Shown one piece after another: positions 8,606 to 17,811 of a DNA stretch of 64,000 nt. The stretch is from positions 1 to 64,000 of the forward strand of contig NZ_JADPRT010000005.1 of assembly GCF_015690355.1 (NCBI RefSeq), written 5' to 3'. A model generated the notes under the pieces. The model worked only from the letters and a program-made list of their open reading frames with translations. It ran no database searches and was not told where the DNA came from. The first letter of the stretch is position 1. Each line of letters begins with the position of its first letter. The translations under genes and the position numbers were made by a program. Source of the stretch: Streptacidiphilus fuscans. GTDB lineage: Bacteria > Actinomycetota > Actinomycetes > Streptomycetales > Streptomycetaceae.

Positions 8606-9295
8606 TCAGTCCGCTCGGCGAGGTGTCGTCGCGTCGGAGGCCTCGGCAGCCTCTGCTTGGCGGAGCACGTCGTAACCCGCGAACTCGAACATCCGCGTGC
8701 CGTGGCGCAGTGGCTGAGGGGCGCCGGCGAAACGGTGCACACCGACGCCGAAACCCGCCTCCACCGCTGACAGCCACTGCAGTTCGAACCCCTGTGCCTC
8801 GAACCAGTCGCAGATCTGCGGCACCCGGTCGGGGGCGCCGCGGTGTCGTGTCCAGATGACGGTGCCGTTGGTCGTGCACAGCTGGTTGCAGGCCGCGATG
8901 GTGCGCTCGATGTCCGGGTCGGTGATGTTGCCGAAGACGCCACACACAAGGACGAGATCGGCCGGGGCCAGGTCCTCGTACTGGTCGATCAGGGAGGCGT
9001 CGCCGGTCACGATCTCAACCTGCCGCAGGCCTGCCTGGTCGGCTTTCTCCCGAGCGGCAGCGGTGTTGCGCGGGTCCAGCTCGACGAGCCTGGCCCTCAC
9101 ATCGTCGCGGCGGGGATGATCGACCAGAACCTCCAGCAGATCGCGGCCATCCCCGGCGCAAAGGCTGACCACCCTCACCTCACCAGCCGGGGCCTCCGAC
9201 AAGGCCGCAAGGATCCGTCCTTGAACCGCCTGCAGGCGACGTGCCATCAATGAGTCGGCCACTTCGTACTGGTCGTGCCAGGCTCTCCAGTCCAC
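8606..9295 (-). CDS. Class I SAM-dependent methyltransferase
   Basis: 229 aa from a GTG start. The Rossmann SAM-binding motif is VVSLCAGDGRDLLEVL (residues about 41-56), followed by an acidic residue at the end of strand 2 (LVELDP) and a motif near VTGDAS. No membrane or signal segment. The family methylates small molecules or macromolecules; nothing nearby fixes the substrate. Its stop lies 11 bases from the IS256 remnant, which reads toward it. Confidence 0.8.
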   Translation of the reverse strand: MDWRAWHDQYEVADSLMARRLQAVQGRILAALSEAPAGEVRVVSLCAGDGRDLLEVLVDHPRRDDVRARLVELDPRNTAAAREKADQAGLRQVEIVTGDASLIDQYEDLAPADLVLVCGVFGNITDPDIERTIAACNQLCTTNGTVIWTRHRGAPDRVPQICDWFEAQGFELQWLSAVEAGFGVGVHRFAGAPQPLRHGTRMFEFAGYDVLRQAEAAEASDATTPRRAD

Positions 9296-9385
9296 GAACG
9301 GATGCTACGACCCCCAACCATCCACTGGCGACCTGTTCGTGACCCACACGACCGCAATCGGTGAGAAGTATCAGCCCATAACGCA

Positions 9386-9415
9386 GTCAAGGCCCGGCAG
9401 ATACCGGGCCTTGAC
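9386..9415 (-). terminator. Terminator of the initiator tRNA gene
   Basis: A perfect 12-bp stem GTCAAGGCCCGG / CCGGGCCTTGAC with loop CAGATA lies 9 bases beyond the tRNA 3-prime end on the reverse strand. Confidence 0.8.
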
Positions 9416-9423
9416 CATCTGAG

Positions 9424-9497
9424 TAGCGGGGACAGGATTTGAACCTGCGACCTCTGGGTTATGAGCCCAGCGAGCTACCGAGCTGCTCCACCCCGCG
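9424..9497 (-). tRNA. Initiator tRNA-fMet (CAT anticodon)
   Basis: The reverse strand folds as a complete 74-nt cloverleaf. It has acceptor CGCGGGG / CCCCGCT, D-stem GAGC/GCTC, anticodon stem CTGGG / CCCAG with loop CTCATAA, and T-stem GCAGG / CCTGT. The three consecutive G:C pairs next to the anticodon loop and the unpaired C1 (C1-U72) are the classic marks of an initiator rather than elongator tRNA-Met. No CCA is encoded. A hairpin terminator follows. Confidence 0.95.
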
Positions 9498-9912
9498 TCG
9501 GTACGCAGGACTCTACGGCACCAACCCGAAACTGCCCAATCGCCTTTCACCTGCCCCGGGCCGCGCCCGATTGCCCACGTGCGACTCGTCCACCGCTGAG
9601 GTCCACTCGCGGCCGGGAACTCGGACGGGCCCCCGCTGGACCGACTGAACCGCCGCACCTGGAACAAAGGGCCCGCGTGTCTGCCCGTCCGACGGTCCCG
9701 CCGCCGGGCCGAGTCGGTCCCGCGAGTGGTGAGGGCTCGGCTGGCGGAAAGGGCTTTCGCGTGCCGCCGACAGTGCGTTAGCCTTCCCCAGCAATTCGTG
9801 GGGATCATGGGGATGCTGTTTCCGGGGGCTTCCAAAGCACGCGGAGAGCCTCACCCGCCCGTCGGCCGTGACCGCCCGCGCTCACCCCCTTTTTCCCTTA
9901 TGGGAGACGTGC
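9498..9912. other. Intergenic stretch without a recognised gene
   Basis: Between the tRNA and the lectin gene no frame looks coded. It must hold the tRNA promoter (reverse) and the promoter of the secreted lectin gene (forward), but I could not place either. The run CCCCCTTTTTCCCTTATGGGAGACG ends in the ribosome-binding site of the next gene. Confidence 0.5.
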
Positions 9913-12618
9913 GTGAACCGCTCTGCCCTGCTCCGCTTCACGGCCACGCTGGCTGTCCTCGGCACCTCCGCGCTCGGCTACGTTCCGGCGGCCATCGCCG
10001 CAACGCCCGTCGCACAGACAGCGACCGACGCCGTCATTCCCCCGAGCACCACCAACAGTCCGCGCACGGACACTGTCTTCGGCGCCGGCCCCGGGGGCTT
10101 CCTTCATGCTCCGGAGGGCGACCAGAACCTGGTGTGGTCCACGTACTCGGGCCAGGACACCCATCTCCAGGGACTGCTGAACAGCACCACCGTTTCCCAC
10201 GGTGCGGACGTCCTGGTGGCACACCCGACCAACCAGGGCTACCTGCTGCACGACATGGACACCGGGGCCGACACGCGGTTCACCCTTCCCACCGCTGACG
10301 CGTACGAGGCCGCCTTCGGCTCGCGCATCGTCAGCATCGCGCCGGGATCCGGCTCCACCCCGGCAGCGCTGCAGATCTTCAGCTCGGCGGGCGGCCAGCA
10401 GACCATGACGACGGCCACCGGCTGGCCGAGCGGCTCCAGCATCGGCACGGTGGTAGGCGGCGACGCCGACGCCGCCCTGATGACCTACCTGGAGGGCACG
10501 CAAGAGGGCCTGGTGCTGATCGACCTGAACAGCGGTCAGGTCACCCCCGTGTTCAGCGGCCTGACCAGCAGCCAGTTCAGCACGGTTCTCTCGGACCAGT
10601 ATCTCGGCTGGTACTCCGTCGGTGCCACTTCGACGCTGCATCTCATCCGCCGTTCCGACCCGAGCGCCCCGGAAACGACCGTTTCCCTCCCCGCGCCCCA
10701 GATCGCGGGAGCGACCCAGATCGGACTGACCAAGGTCGCGATCGCGGGCAACAATCTGCTCCTGCAGTACACGTACATGGTCGGCGCAGCGTCGACCCAC
10801 CGGTTCGCGCTCTACCAGATGCCCCTCGCCGGCGGTACGCCGACGCCGCTGATGCCGATGTTGACCTCCCAAATGGTGCCGCTGCCGAACGGCGCGGTGG
10901 CGGTCGGAGGGTCCTCGGATTCCGACTGGGGAGTGCACACGTTCACCACGGCCGCCGACGGCTCAGTGGCGGCGACGCTGACGTACGCGGACGCACAGGC
11001 GACCTACGCCGTCCGCGGGCTTTCCCTGGCCAATGGCGTCCTGTACGACATCACGGGCGTCGACGCACAGGACGAGAAGCTGTACAGCCGCGCCGTCCAG
11101 TGGGGTGGTGCCGCGCCCACCTACCAGGGCGAGACATACTTCGCGTCGCCGGTGCCCACCGACTGCTCCGCCCAGGCCACGTGCGCGCCGCCGCTCGCCT
11201 CCCCCGGGGCCGTCGCGCAGCTTGTGCGGGACAGCAGTGCGCCGTACGACTCGATCCAGGTGACCGGCGCCGGCTACGACGTCTACCCCGGCACGAGCGG
11301 CGGCGCCTTGGTCGACTCCGACGGCCAGTGGACGGTCTACAACGGCGCCAACGGCACGCAGTACATCGGCACGGACACCGTTCCGGGTCTGCCCGGGAAC
11401 GTCCTGTGGACCCGTCCGGCCGGGGCTGCGACCCTCACCGACGGCTCCTACGAGTGGGCCGCGGGTGCCACGCCGGGCTCGATCAGCCTGGTCGACCTCG
11501 CCCGCAAGGCGACCCAGCAGACCGTCCAGACCGGCGCCGCCTGCGTCCCCACCGAGCTGCAGACCGCCGCGGACCGCTGGATCTACTGGTCCTGCGGCGT
11601 CTCCGGCCCGGCCGGTGTCTACGACCTGGCGACCCATCAGGACGTCACCGTGCCCTCCGGCTACGCCGAGCTCGGCGACGGCTACGTGGTCACCCACGAC
11701 GAGACCGCCGGCGAACTGGTCCTCACCGACATCCACACCGACACCCCCGTCACCTCCGACCTGGCCGCCCTCCCCGCGGGCGCGGTCCCGGACGACCGGA
11801 ACGTCACCTGGGCCGTGGACAAGTCCGGCGGTGGCGGCATCGCCTACGTGGACGCCCAAAGCACCATCCACCTCGTCAACCCGCAGATCCCCGCGTCCAC
11901 GACCCAGCCGACCGTCAGCACCACCCTCCAGGCCGGCGAGCAGCTGACCCCGGGCACCAGCATCACCAACTCCTCCGTCTCCTGGGTGATGCAGTCCGAC
12001 GGAAACCTGGTGGCCTACCTGGCCAACGGCGGCACCACGCCCGGCCCGGCCGTCTGGGCCAGCAACACCGCCGGCCACCCCGGAGCCCACGCCGTCATGC
12101 AGACGGACGGCAACCTGGTCGTCTACTCCGCCACCGGCACCGCCCTGTGGGCGAGCCACACCGCCGGCCACCCCGGCGCGCACGCCACCCTCCAGGCCGA
12201 CGGCGACCTCGTGGTCTCCACGGCGAGCAACTCCGCCCTGTGGGCCGCCGGCACGAACGCCCGCCCGCAGCAGATCGTCGTCGGTACCGTCATGAAGCCG
12301 GGCTGGTGGGCTCACTCCCAGCTGACCGAGCTGGTCATGCAGTCCGACGGCAACCTCGTCCTCTACCGCAACCGCGACGGCGCGGCCCTGTGGGCGAGCC
12401 ACACCGCCGGTCACGCCGGCGCCTACGCCGTGATGCAGCCCGACGGCAACCTCGTCGTCTACCGCCCGGGCGGTGCAGCCCTGTGGTCCACCCGCACCAA
12501 CAACCACCCCGGCGCGTACGCCCTCGTACAGGACGACGGCAACTTCGTCGTCTACCGCCCCGGCGGCAGCCCCACCAGCGGCGGCGCACTCTGGGCAAGC
12601 GGCACCAGCGGAAAATAG
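9913..12618 (+). CDS. Secreted protein with C-terminal bulb-type (mannose-binding) lectin repeats
   Basis: 901 aa from GTG 9913, chosen because GGGAGA precedes it and a Sec signal peptide follows (LLRFTATLAVLGTSALGYVP, cleavage near AIAA). Residues about 40-640 are beta-rich with repeated Asp/Gly/Trp-containing strands, probably a propeller-like domain, family not recognised. From about residue 665 the bulb-type lectin signature recurs: QSDGNLVAYL, QTDGNLVVYS, QADGDLVVST, QSDGNLVLYR, QPDGNLVVYR, QDDGNFVVYR, each followed by a WAS or WS block, making two tandem lectin domains. These bind mannose-type glycans in plants and bacteriocins. A cell-surface or secreted carbohydrate-binding role is likely. 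Confidence 0.85.
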   Translation: MNRSALLRFTATLAVLGTSALGYVPAAIAATPVAQTATDAVIPPSTTNSPRTDTVFGAGPGGFLHAPEGDQNLVWSTYSGQDTHLQGLLNSTTVSHGADVLVAHPTNQGYLLHDMDTGADTRFTLPTADAYEAAFGSRIVSIAPGSGSTPAALQIFSSAGGQQTMTTATGWPSGSSIGTVVGGDADAALMTYLEGTQEGLVLIDLNSGQVTPVFSGLTSSQFSTVLSDQYLGWYSVGATSTLHLIRRSDPSAPETTVSLPAPQIAGATQIGLTKVAIAGNNLLLQYTYMVGAASTHRFALYQMPLAGGTPTPLMPMLTSQMVPLPNGAVAVGGSSDSDWGVHTFTTAADGSVAATLTYADAQATYAVRGLSLANGVLYDITGVDAQDEKLYSRAVQWGGAAPTYQGETYFASPVPTDCSAQATCAPPLASPGAVAQLVRDSSAPYDSIQVTGAGYDVYPGTSGGALVDSDGQWTVYNGANGTQYIGTDTVPGLPGNVLWTRPAGAATLTDGSYEWAAGATPGSISLVDLARKATQQTVQTGAACVPTELQTAADRWIYWSCGVSGPAGVYDLATHQDVTVPSGYAELGDGYVVTHDETAGELVLTDIHTDTPVTSDLAALPAGAVPDDRNVTWAVDKSGGGGIAYVDAQSTIHLVNPQIPASTTQPTVSTTLQAGEQLTPGTSITNSSVSWVMQSDGNLVAYLANGGTTPGPAVWASNTAGHPGAHAVMQTDGNLVVYSATGTALWASHTAGHPGAHATLQADGDLVVSTASNSALWAAGTNARPQQIVVGTVMKPGWWAHSQLTELVMQSDGNLVLYRNRDGAALWASHTAGHAGAYAVMQPDGNLVVYRPGGAALWSTRTNNHPGAYALVQDDGNFVVYRPGGSPTSGGALWASGTSGK

Positions 12619-12704
12619 GGACACCCCCGAGCCGGCGCGCAGGCCACCGGGACCCACACGCGCCGTCCTCGGCCCCGGCGGCAACCGCTGGCTCTGGCTG
12701 CTGA

Positions 12705-13991
12705 TCAGTTCCGACTCAGTGCGGAACGGCCCGCGAAGCGTGCCGTTGCGCCCAACTCCTCTTCGATCCGGATCAGTTGGTTGTACTTCGCGGTGCGGTC
12801 GGAGCGGGAGAGCGAACCCGTCTTGATCTGACCGCAGCCCGTCGCCACTGCCAGATCCGCGATGGTGGTGTCCTCCGTCTCACCCGAGCGGTGCGACATG
12901 ACGGCCGTCCAGCCCGCCTGGTGGGCCGTGGTCACCGCGGCCAGCGCCTCGGTCAGAGTCCCGATCTGGTTGACCTTCACCAGGACCGAGTTGCCCACGC
13001 CGGTGCGGATGCCCTCGCGCAGCAGCGTCTCGTTGGTGCAGAACACGTCGTCACCGGTGAGCTGGCAGCGGTCCCCGACGCGGGCGGTCAACTCGCGCCA
13101 CCCGTCCAGGTCGTTCTCCGCCATCGGGTCCTCGATGGAGACGACCGGGTAGGCGTCGATGAGCTTGGTCAGGTAGTCGGCGTGCTCGGAGGGGGTGCGG
13201 CGCACGCCCTCGCCCGCGTAGTCGTAGACCCCGTCGCGGAAGAACTCCGACGAGGCCGGGTCCATGACCAGGCCGATGTCCGCGCCCGGGCGGTAGCCGG
13301 TGCGCTCGATCGCGGTCATCACGAAGTCGAGCGCCTCCTCCGCGGTACGCAGCGCCGGAGCGAAGCCGCCCTCGTCGCCGACACCCGTCGAGTGCCCCGC
13401 GGCCAGCAGATCGCGGCGCAGCGTGTGGAACACCTCGCTGCCCATGCGGACCGCGTCCAGGAAGGTGTCCGCTCCCACCGGCGCGATCATGAACTCCTGG
13501 AAGTCCAGCGGATTGTCGGCGTGGGCGCCGCCGTTGACGATGTTCATCATCGGCAGCGGCAGGAGGTGGGCGTCGGGGCCGCCGAGGTAGCGGTAGAGGG
13601 GCTGGCGATGTGCCGCCGCGGCGGCCTTGGCGGCGGCGAGGGAGACGCCGAGGATCGCGTTGGCGCCGAGCCGGGACTTCGTGGCGGTGCCGTCGAGAGC
13701 GACCAGCGCGGCGTCGAGACCGGCCTGGTCCGCCGCGTCCCGGCCGCGCACGGACGCCGCGATCTCCCCGTTGACGAGGCTCACCGCACGGTCGACGCCC
13801 TTGCCGTGCCAGCGCGCGGAGTCGCCGTCGCGCAGTTCCACGGCCTCCCGGGCGCCGGTGGAGGCACCGGACGGGACAGCCGCGCGCCCCAGGGACCCGT
13901 CCGCCAGGACGATGTCGACCTCGACCGTGGGATTGCCCCGGCTGTCGATGATCTGGCGCGCGAGGACGGTCTCGACTGTGCTTGCGGACAT
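12705..13991 (-). CDS. eno: Phosphopyruvate hydratase (enolase)
   Basis: 428 aa from ATG 13991 with GGAAGGA upstream, normal enolase length. The enzyme converts 2-phosphoglycerate to phosphoenolpyruvate in glycolysis. Visible landmarks are [14 protein letters not shown] at the start, [27 protein letters not shown], metal-ligand segments [22 protein letters not shown] and [22 protein letters not shown] (catalytic Lys) and [11 protein letters not shown]. Its placement opposite a MarR gene rather than in a housekeeping context suggests a second, conditionally expressed enolase. Without the rest of the genome that cannot be tested. Confidence 0.97.
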   Translation of the reverse strand: MSASTVETVLARQIIDSRGNPTVEVDIVLADGSLGRAAVPSGASTGAREAVELRDGDSARWHGKGVDRAVSLVNGEIAASVRGRDAADQAGLDAALVALDGTATKSRLGANAILGVSLAAAKAAAAAHRQPLYRYLGGPDAHLLPLPMMNIVNGGAHADNPLDFQEFMIAPVGADTFLDAVRMGSEVFHTLRRDLLAAGHSTGVGDEGGFAPALRTAEEALDFVMTAIERTGYRPGADIGLVMDPASSEFFRDGVYDYAGEGVRRTPSEHADYLTKLIDAYPVVSIEDPMAENDLDGWRELTARVGDRCQLTGDDVFCTNETLLREGIRTGVGNSVLVKVNQIGTLTEALAAVTTAHQAGWTAVMSHRSGETEDTTIADLAVATGCGQIKTGSLSRSDRTAKYNQLIRIEEELGATARFAGRSALSRN

Positions 13992-14067
13992 GGGAGTTCC
14001 TTCCCGTTGTCGTGTGCCGTGGCCCTGGCTGCGACGACGCTGGCGCTGAGCCCGGCAACGCAAACAA

Positions 14068-14134
14068 TACAGCAATGCTGCTCAGTTCTGCTGCTCAGTT
14101 CTGCTGCTCAGTTCTGCTGCACAGTATTGCTGTA
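14068..14134. promoter_or_regulatory. Five-copy CAG-N5-CTG array in the eno/marR divergent promoter
   Basis: Five 11-bp elements follow each other on a strict 13-bp period: CAGCAATGCTG (14070-14080), CAGTTCTGCTG at 14083, 14096 and 14109, and CAGTATTGCTG (14122-14132). The outer pair also forms an inverted repeat TACAGCAAT / ATTGCTGTA. The AT-rich stretch stands out from its surroundings and lies 45 bases before the MarR start and about 80 before the enolase start. It is most simply a multi-site operator for the adjacent MarR protein; that is inferred from position and symmetry. Confidence 0.65.
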
Positions 14135-14179
14135 CAGGTCAGGTGCGCAGCCTTGCTGGTCAACGGGGTAAAGTGCGGT

Positions 14180-14602
14180 ATGCCCACCTCGGAAGCCGCC
14201 GCCATCGCCGCCGAACTGCGCACCGCGATGGGCAAGCTCACCCGCCGGGTCAAACACGAGGACCACATCCCACTGGGCCAGGCCGCCGTGCTCGGTGCAC
14301 TCGACCGCAACGGCGCCATGACCACCAGCGACCTCGCCGCCGATCAGCGCGTACGTCCCCAGTCGATGGCCCGGTCCGTGGGGCTGCTGATGGAGCAGAA
14401 CCTGATCACACGCCGGGCACACCCCACGGACGGCCGCAAGTCGCTGGTCGAGCTGTCGGACGCGGGCCGGGCCGCGCTCGAAGCGGAGCGCAACCGCCGG
14501 GCCGGCTGGCTCGCGCAGGCGATCGAGGCCGAACTCACCGACGAGGAGCGGGCATTGCTGGCACGCACTGCCGCCCTGCTGGAACGGCTCGCCACACGCT
14601 GA
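14180..14602 (+). CDS. MarR-family transcriptional regulator
   Basis: 140 aa from ATG 14180, typical MarR size. The winged-helix core is LGQAAVLGALDRNGAMTTSD, recognition helix VRPQSMARSVGLLME, and wing ITRRAHPTDGRKSLVELSDA. Flanking helices form the dimer. It is divergent from enolase across the CAG-N5-CTG array and is probably autoregulatory while controlling eno. Ligand unknown. Confidence 0.88.
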   Translation: MPTSEAAAIAAELRTAMGKLTRRVKHEDHIPLGQAAVLGALDRNGAMTTSDLAADQRVRPQSMARSVGLLMEQNLITRRAHPTDGRKSLVELSDAGRAALEAERNRRAGWLAQAIEAELTDEERALLARTAALLERLATR

Positions 14603-14658
14603 CGCCCCGACAGACGCCCAGCGCTCGCAGGGCCCAGAGCTTCTGGCAGGGTGGGCCG

Positions 14659-15486
14659 GTGACGCTGTTGATATTGAAGCTCGTGCTCGCTCCCCTCCTC
14701 GTGGTGGGGTCGTCCCTGGCGGGGCGGCGGTGGGGACCGTCGGTCGCCGGCACGCTTGTGGCGCTCCCGATCGTGGCGGGGCCCATCTTGTTCATCACGT
14801 ACCTGGAGCACGGCCAACAGTTCGCCGCACACGCCGCGTCGGCGTCGTTGCTCGGCCTGGTCTCGCTCGCGGTGTTCGCAGTCGTCTTCGCCAGGCAGGC
14901 GCGGACGCGGTCCTGGCCTGCCACTCTGGTCATCGGCTGGCTGGCCTGCCTGGCCTGCGATCTCCTCCTCTCCATGACCTCCCTTCCGGCACCGGCCGGA
15001 CTGGGCCTCGCGATGGCGGCGACCGCCCCCGCCACAAAGGCGGCGAGCGCGCTCACCCAGCCCGGAGCGCCCAGGGCCCTGCGCCCGCCGGCGTGGGACC
15101 TTCCGGCTCGCGCGGCGGTCACCGCCGCGCTCGTCCTCGCACTGACGACAGCTGCCGCACATCTCGGCCCTGACCTGACCGGGGTGCTCGCGCCGTTCCC
15201 GATCGGCACCAGCGTCGTGGCCACCTTCGCGCTGGCGCAGGGTGGGGCACCGGCCGCGCATGCGACGCTGGCCGGGGTACTGCGAGGCCTGTGGGGGTTC
15301 GCTGCTTTCTGCTTCCTGGTCGCGGTCCTCGCCGTCCCCGTCGGCGGCCCGGCGGCATTCGCCGCCGCCACTCTCGGCGCGCTCGGGGTCCAACTGACCG
15401 TCCGGCGGATTCACCACGTACGCGACCGGACAACGACTCCAGTCCCGCTGCCTGCGACCGAACCGGCGCTGAACAGCGGAGGTTGA
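14659..15486 (+). CDS. Multi-pass membrane protein, function unknown
   Basis: 275 aa from GTG 14659, 57 bases behind marR and possibly cotranscribed. About eight hydrophobic segments are visible, the first beginning ILKLVLAPLLVVGSSLAGRR. The two halves look alike: GTLVALPIVAGPILFITYLE in the first resembles GVLAPFPIGTSVVATFALAQ in the second, suggesting an internal duplication as in small transporters. No family name can be given. Confidence 0.75.
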   Translation: MTLLILKLVLAPLLVVGSSLAGRRWGPSVAGTLVALPIVAGPILFITYLEHGQQFAAHAASASLLGLVSLAVFAVVFARQARTRSWPATLVIGWLACLACDLLLSMTSLPAPAGLGLAMAATAPATKAASALTQPGAPRALRPPAWDLPARAAVTAALVLALTTAAAHLGPDLTGVLAPFPIGTSVVATFALAQGGAPAAHATLAGVLRGLWGFAAFCFLVAVLAVPVGGPAAFAAATLGALGVQLTVRRIHHVRDRTTTPVPLPATEPALNSGG

Positions 15487-15493
15487 GGTTCAG

Positions 15494-15519
15494 CAGGTCG
15501 AACGGGCCCGTTCGACCTG
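15494..15519. terminator. Bidirectional terminator between convergent genes
   Basis: A 26-base perfect palindrome made of CAGGTCGAACGGG and its complement lies 8 bases after the membrane-protein stop and before the end of the converging regulator gene. It can serve both strands. Confidence 0.75.
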
Positions 15520-15597
15520 TCCGCGTCGGGTGGGATCACCCTGCCGGAAGTCATTCCGGCATCGCCGCGTGTGTCGGTCGCTCCAGCTGAGCCGGGC

Positions 15598-16635
15598 TCA
15601 GAGAAGTTCGGCGCGAGCGGCCTGGACTCCGGCCTGGAACCTGGTCTGTGCGCCGAAGGAGTCCATGAAGTCCCGGATCAGCCTTTGCACGGTGCGCGTG
15701 GAGATGCCGAGCTGGCGGGCGATGCTCTCGTCGGTGAGCCCGGACGCCAGCAGCGTCAGAAGTTCCCGGCGGCGCCCCGCTGCACCCGGTTCGCCCTCCG
15801 CCTCGGCTCGTGGCACGCGCATCGCCTGGGACCAGGAGAGCGCGAACAGGCCGGACAACGCGTCGAGCAGCGAGCACGGGCGCACGACCAACGCGGTCTG
15901 CAGCGCCGTCCCGGTGCTCACCGGCAACAGGGCCCACCGGTCGTCCACCAGGGCCAACTTGAACGGCAGTGTGGCAAGCATCCGGCAGTCTTCACCGATG
16001 TCCATGAACTCCCGGATCGTCGCCAGCCGCTCCGGATCGCGCACGGCGGCGTGCTCGTAGATGACCTGGACGGCCACTCCGCGTCTGATCACCGCCGCCT
16101 CGTCCGCGGGCGAGGCGACGAGGATGTGGGGTGCCTTGTCCAGGACCCGCAGGCTGGTTCGGGCGCTGTGCTGCAGTGCCCGCCAGCAGGCCGCGATGGC
16201 CTCCTGGCCGCTCACCACCTCGATCAACTCGTCCGGCCCCACTGCCTGGTGGCCCTGCCGGTAGTTGCGCATGAGCTCCTCGACGCGCCCGCGCAGTCGG
16301 GTCAGGTCGGCCTCCCGCGCCCGCACGAGCGCCTCCAGGGCGATGTCGGGTGCGGTCGCATACCAGGCGTCGGGCGCGTCACCGCGGCCGGTGTGCTCGC
16401 TGCTCTCGTCCCACGCGCCGGCGTCATCGTGCCGGGCGGCGACGACCAGGCCGAGTGCGGCCAGGGAGTGCAGCTGTGCATGGACGCGATCGTGTGCCAT
16501 GTCGAGTCGCCGGCCGATCTCGGCCGTGCTCAATCGGGGCTCGGTCAGCAACCGGAGATAGAGATACTCCTCGACGGCCGAGAGGCCGAGGCAGTCGAGC
16601 AGCGCCGCTGCACCGTCCGTGCGGCTTGCAGGCAT
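15598..16635 (-). CDS. Transcriptional regulator with TrmB-like N-terminus and LuxR-type C-terminal HTH
   Basis: 345 aa from ATG 16635 (GGAAAGGGG upstream). Residues about 10-65 form a TrmB-like winged helix (LSVVEEYLYLRLL-type start, then LSTAEIGRRLDMAHDRVHAQ). The middle part resembles a phospholipase-D-like TrmB effector domain. The end has a LuxR-type HTH: GLTDESIARQLGISTRTVQR. Divergent from the G1 peptidase gene 214 bases away. A homologous-looking regulator at 32238-33215 sits in the same position relative to another secreted protease, so control of the adjacent protease is likely. Confidence 0.82.
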   Translation of the reverse strand: MPASRTDGAAALLDCLGLSAVEEYLYLRLLTEPRLSTAEIGRRLDMAHDRVHAQLHSLAALGLVVAARHDDAGAWDESSEHTGRGDAPDAWYATAPDIALEALVRAREADLTRLRGRVEELMRNYRQGHQAVGPDELIEVVSGQEAIAACWRALQHSARTSLRVLDKAPHILVASPADEAAVIRRGVAVQVIYEHAAVRDPERLATIREFMDIGEDCRMLATLPFKLALVDDRWALLPVSTGTALQTALVVRPCSLLDALSGLFALSWSQAMRVPRAEAEGEPGAAGRRRELLTLLASGLTDESIARQLGISTRTVQRLIRDFMDSFGAQTRFQAGVQAARAELL

Positions 16636-16849
16636 GGATGGCCCCTTTCCGCGGCTTGGACGGCGAGGCCGATACGGGGCCGGAGCACGCCGGTCGCCGC
16701 ATGGCATGTTCCCGCCATTTCAGGTTCCGGCATCGTCCCACGTCTATACCCAGGAAATCCACAGGATCCAGTCTGAGCGCTGTACCGGACGGCGCGTCAG
16801 CACGGCTGTGTCGCCGTCGAGACCACCCCACCCCACTGGGAGCCCGACC

Positions 16850-17683
16850 ATGTCCGTGGCCAGAACCCGCGCCACCGGGGCGATACTCGCCGCCGCCTGC
16901 TGCGTGACCATCGTCGCCGTCCCGGCGACAGCGACCGCCGCGACCCCGCACACCAGCCGGACCACCCCCACCACCGCGTCCGGCCCCGCAGTCGCCCACC
17001 ACTCCGCCGCCCGCCCGTTCGGCGCCCACCACGGCCGGGCCCGGTTCGCCGGCGGCGTCTGGGGCGGCTACGTCGCCCAGGGAAGCGGATTCCAGAGCAT
17101 CTCCGGGTCGTGGACCATGCCCCAGGTCACGTGCAACACCAGCAACGACCTGTTCGCGCCCTGGGTCGGCATCGACGGCTACGGCTCGCAGACGGTCGAA
17201 CAGACCGGTGTCCAGGTGGACTGCTCCAGCGGTCAGCCCGTCCTGTCCGGCTGGTACGAGATGTACCCGGCGGCGCCGCAGTACTTCAGTGACCCGGTCT
17301 CGGCCGGTGACTCCTTCACCGGCTCGGTCACCACCGACGGCTCCGGCAACTACACCCTCACCCTGGCCGACACCACCAAGGGCTGGTCCGAGAACACCAC
17401 CCAGTACCTCGACGCGCAGGACGTCAGCGCCGAGGCGGTCATCGAGTCGCCCAGCCAGAGCTACCCGTCCTTCAACGAGCTGGACTTCTCCGGCATCACC
17501 GTCAACGGCCAGGTCTTCGACTCCTTCTCGCCGCAGGCGATCGACAGCGGCCAGTACACCGAAACCTCCCTGAACAACGGCTCGTTCGCAATCGTCCCCG
17601 CCTCCGGGGCCGCCGCCGGGACCGCGCGCAGCCACACCGCGTCGTCGTCCATCGGGCACCGGCCGTCCGTGATCCGGTACTGA
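16850..17683 (+). CDS. Secreted G1-family glutamic endopeptidase (eqolisin-like)
   Basis: 277 aa from ATG 16850 with GGGAG 8 bases upstream. Signal peptide to about residue 31 (ATATAA), a His/Ala/Thr-rich propeptide to about 65, then the beta-sandwich catalytic domain. The catalytic pair of the family is present: Gln118 in VEQTGVQ and Glu199 in AEAVIESP, with the WVGIDGYGS strand between. Eqolisins, first known from acidophilic fungi, cleave proteins at low pH. A hairpin terminator follows, then a second secreted protein in the same direction. Confidence 0.88.
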   Translation: MSVARTRATGAILAAACCVTIVAVPATATAATPHTSRTTPTTASGPAVAHHSAARPFGAHHGRARFAGGVWGGYVAQGSGFQSISGSWTMPQVTCNTSNDLFAPWVGIDGYGSQTVEQTGVQVDCSSGQPVLSGWYEMYPAAPQYFSDPVSAGDSFTGSVTTDGSGNYTLTLADTTKGWSENTTQYLDAQDVSAEAVIESPSQSYPSFNELDFSGITVNGQVFDSFSPQAIDSGQYTETSLNNGSFAIVPASGAAAGTARSHTASSSIGHRPSVIRY

Positions 17684-17746
17684 CCGCTCCCTCTCGTTCT
17701 TCCCGCTTGCCGCTCCCCGCTTCCGCTTCCCGCTGACACGTCAGCA

Positions 17747-17777
17747 CCTGCCGGAGCGCCCGAGGCGCTCCGGCAGG
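17747..17777 (+). terminator. Terminator after the G1 peptidase
   Basis: A perfect 13-bp stem CCTGCCGGAGCGC / GCGCTCCGGCAGG with loop CCGAG lies 63 bases beyond the peptidase stop and 35 bases before the next gene. Confidence 0.8.
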
Positions 17778-17811
17778 CCACCAGCCTGGACTTCACAGAA
17801 ACGCGAGTGAC

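Noticed and set aside
11100-12704. 534-codon ORF in a second forward frame of the lectin gene
   Set aside because: Arg/Pro/Gly-rich frame-shadow of the lectin repeats.
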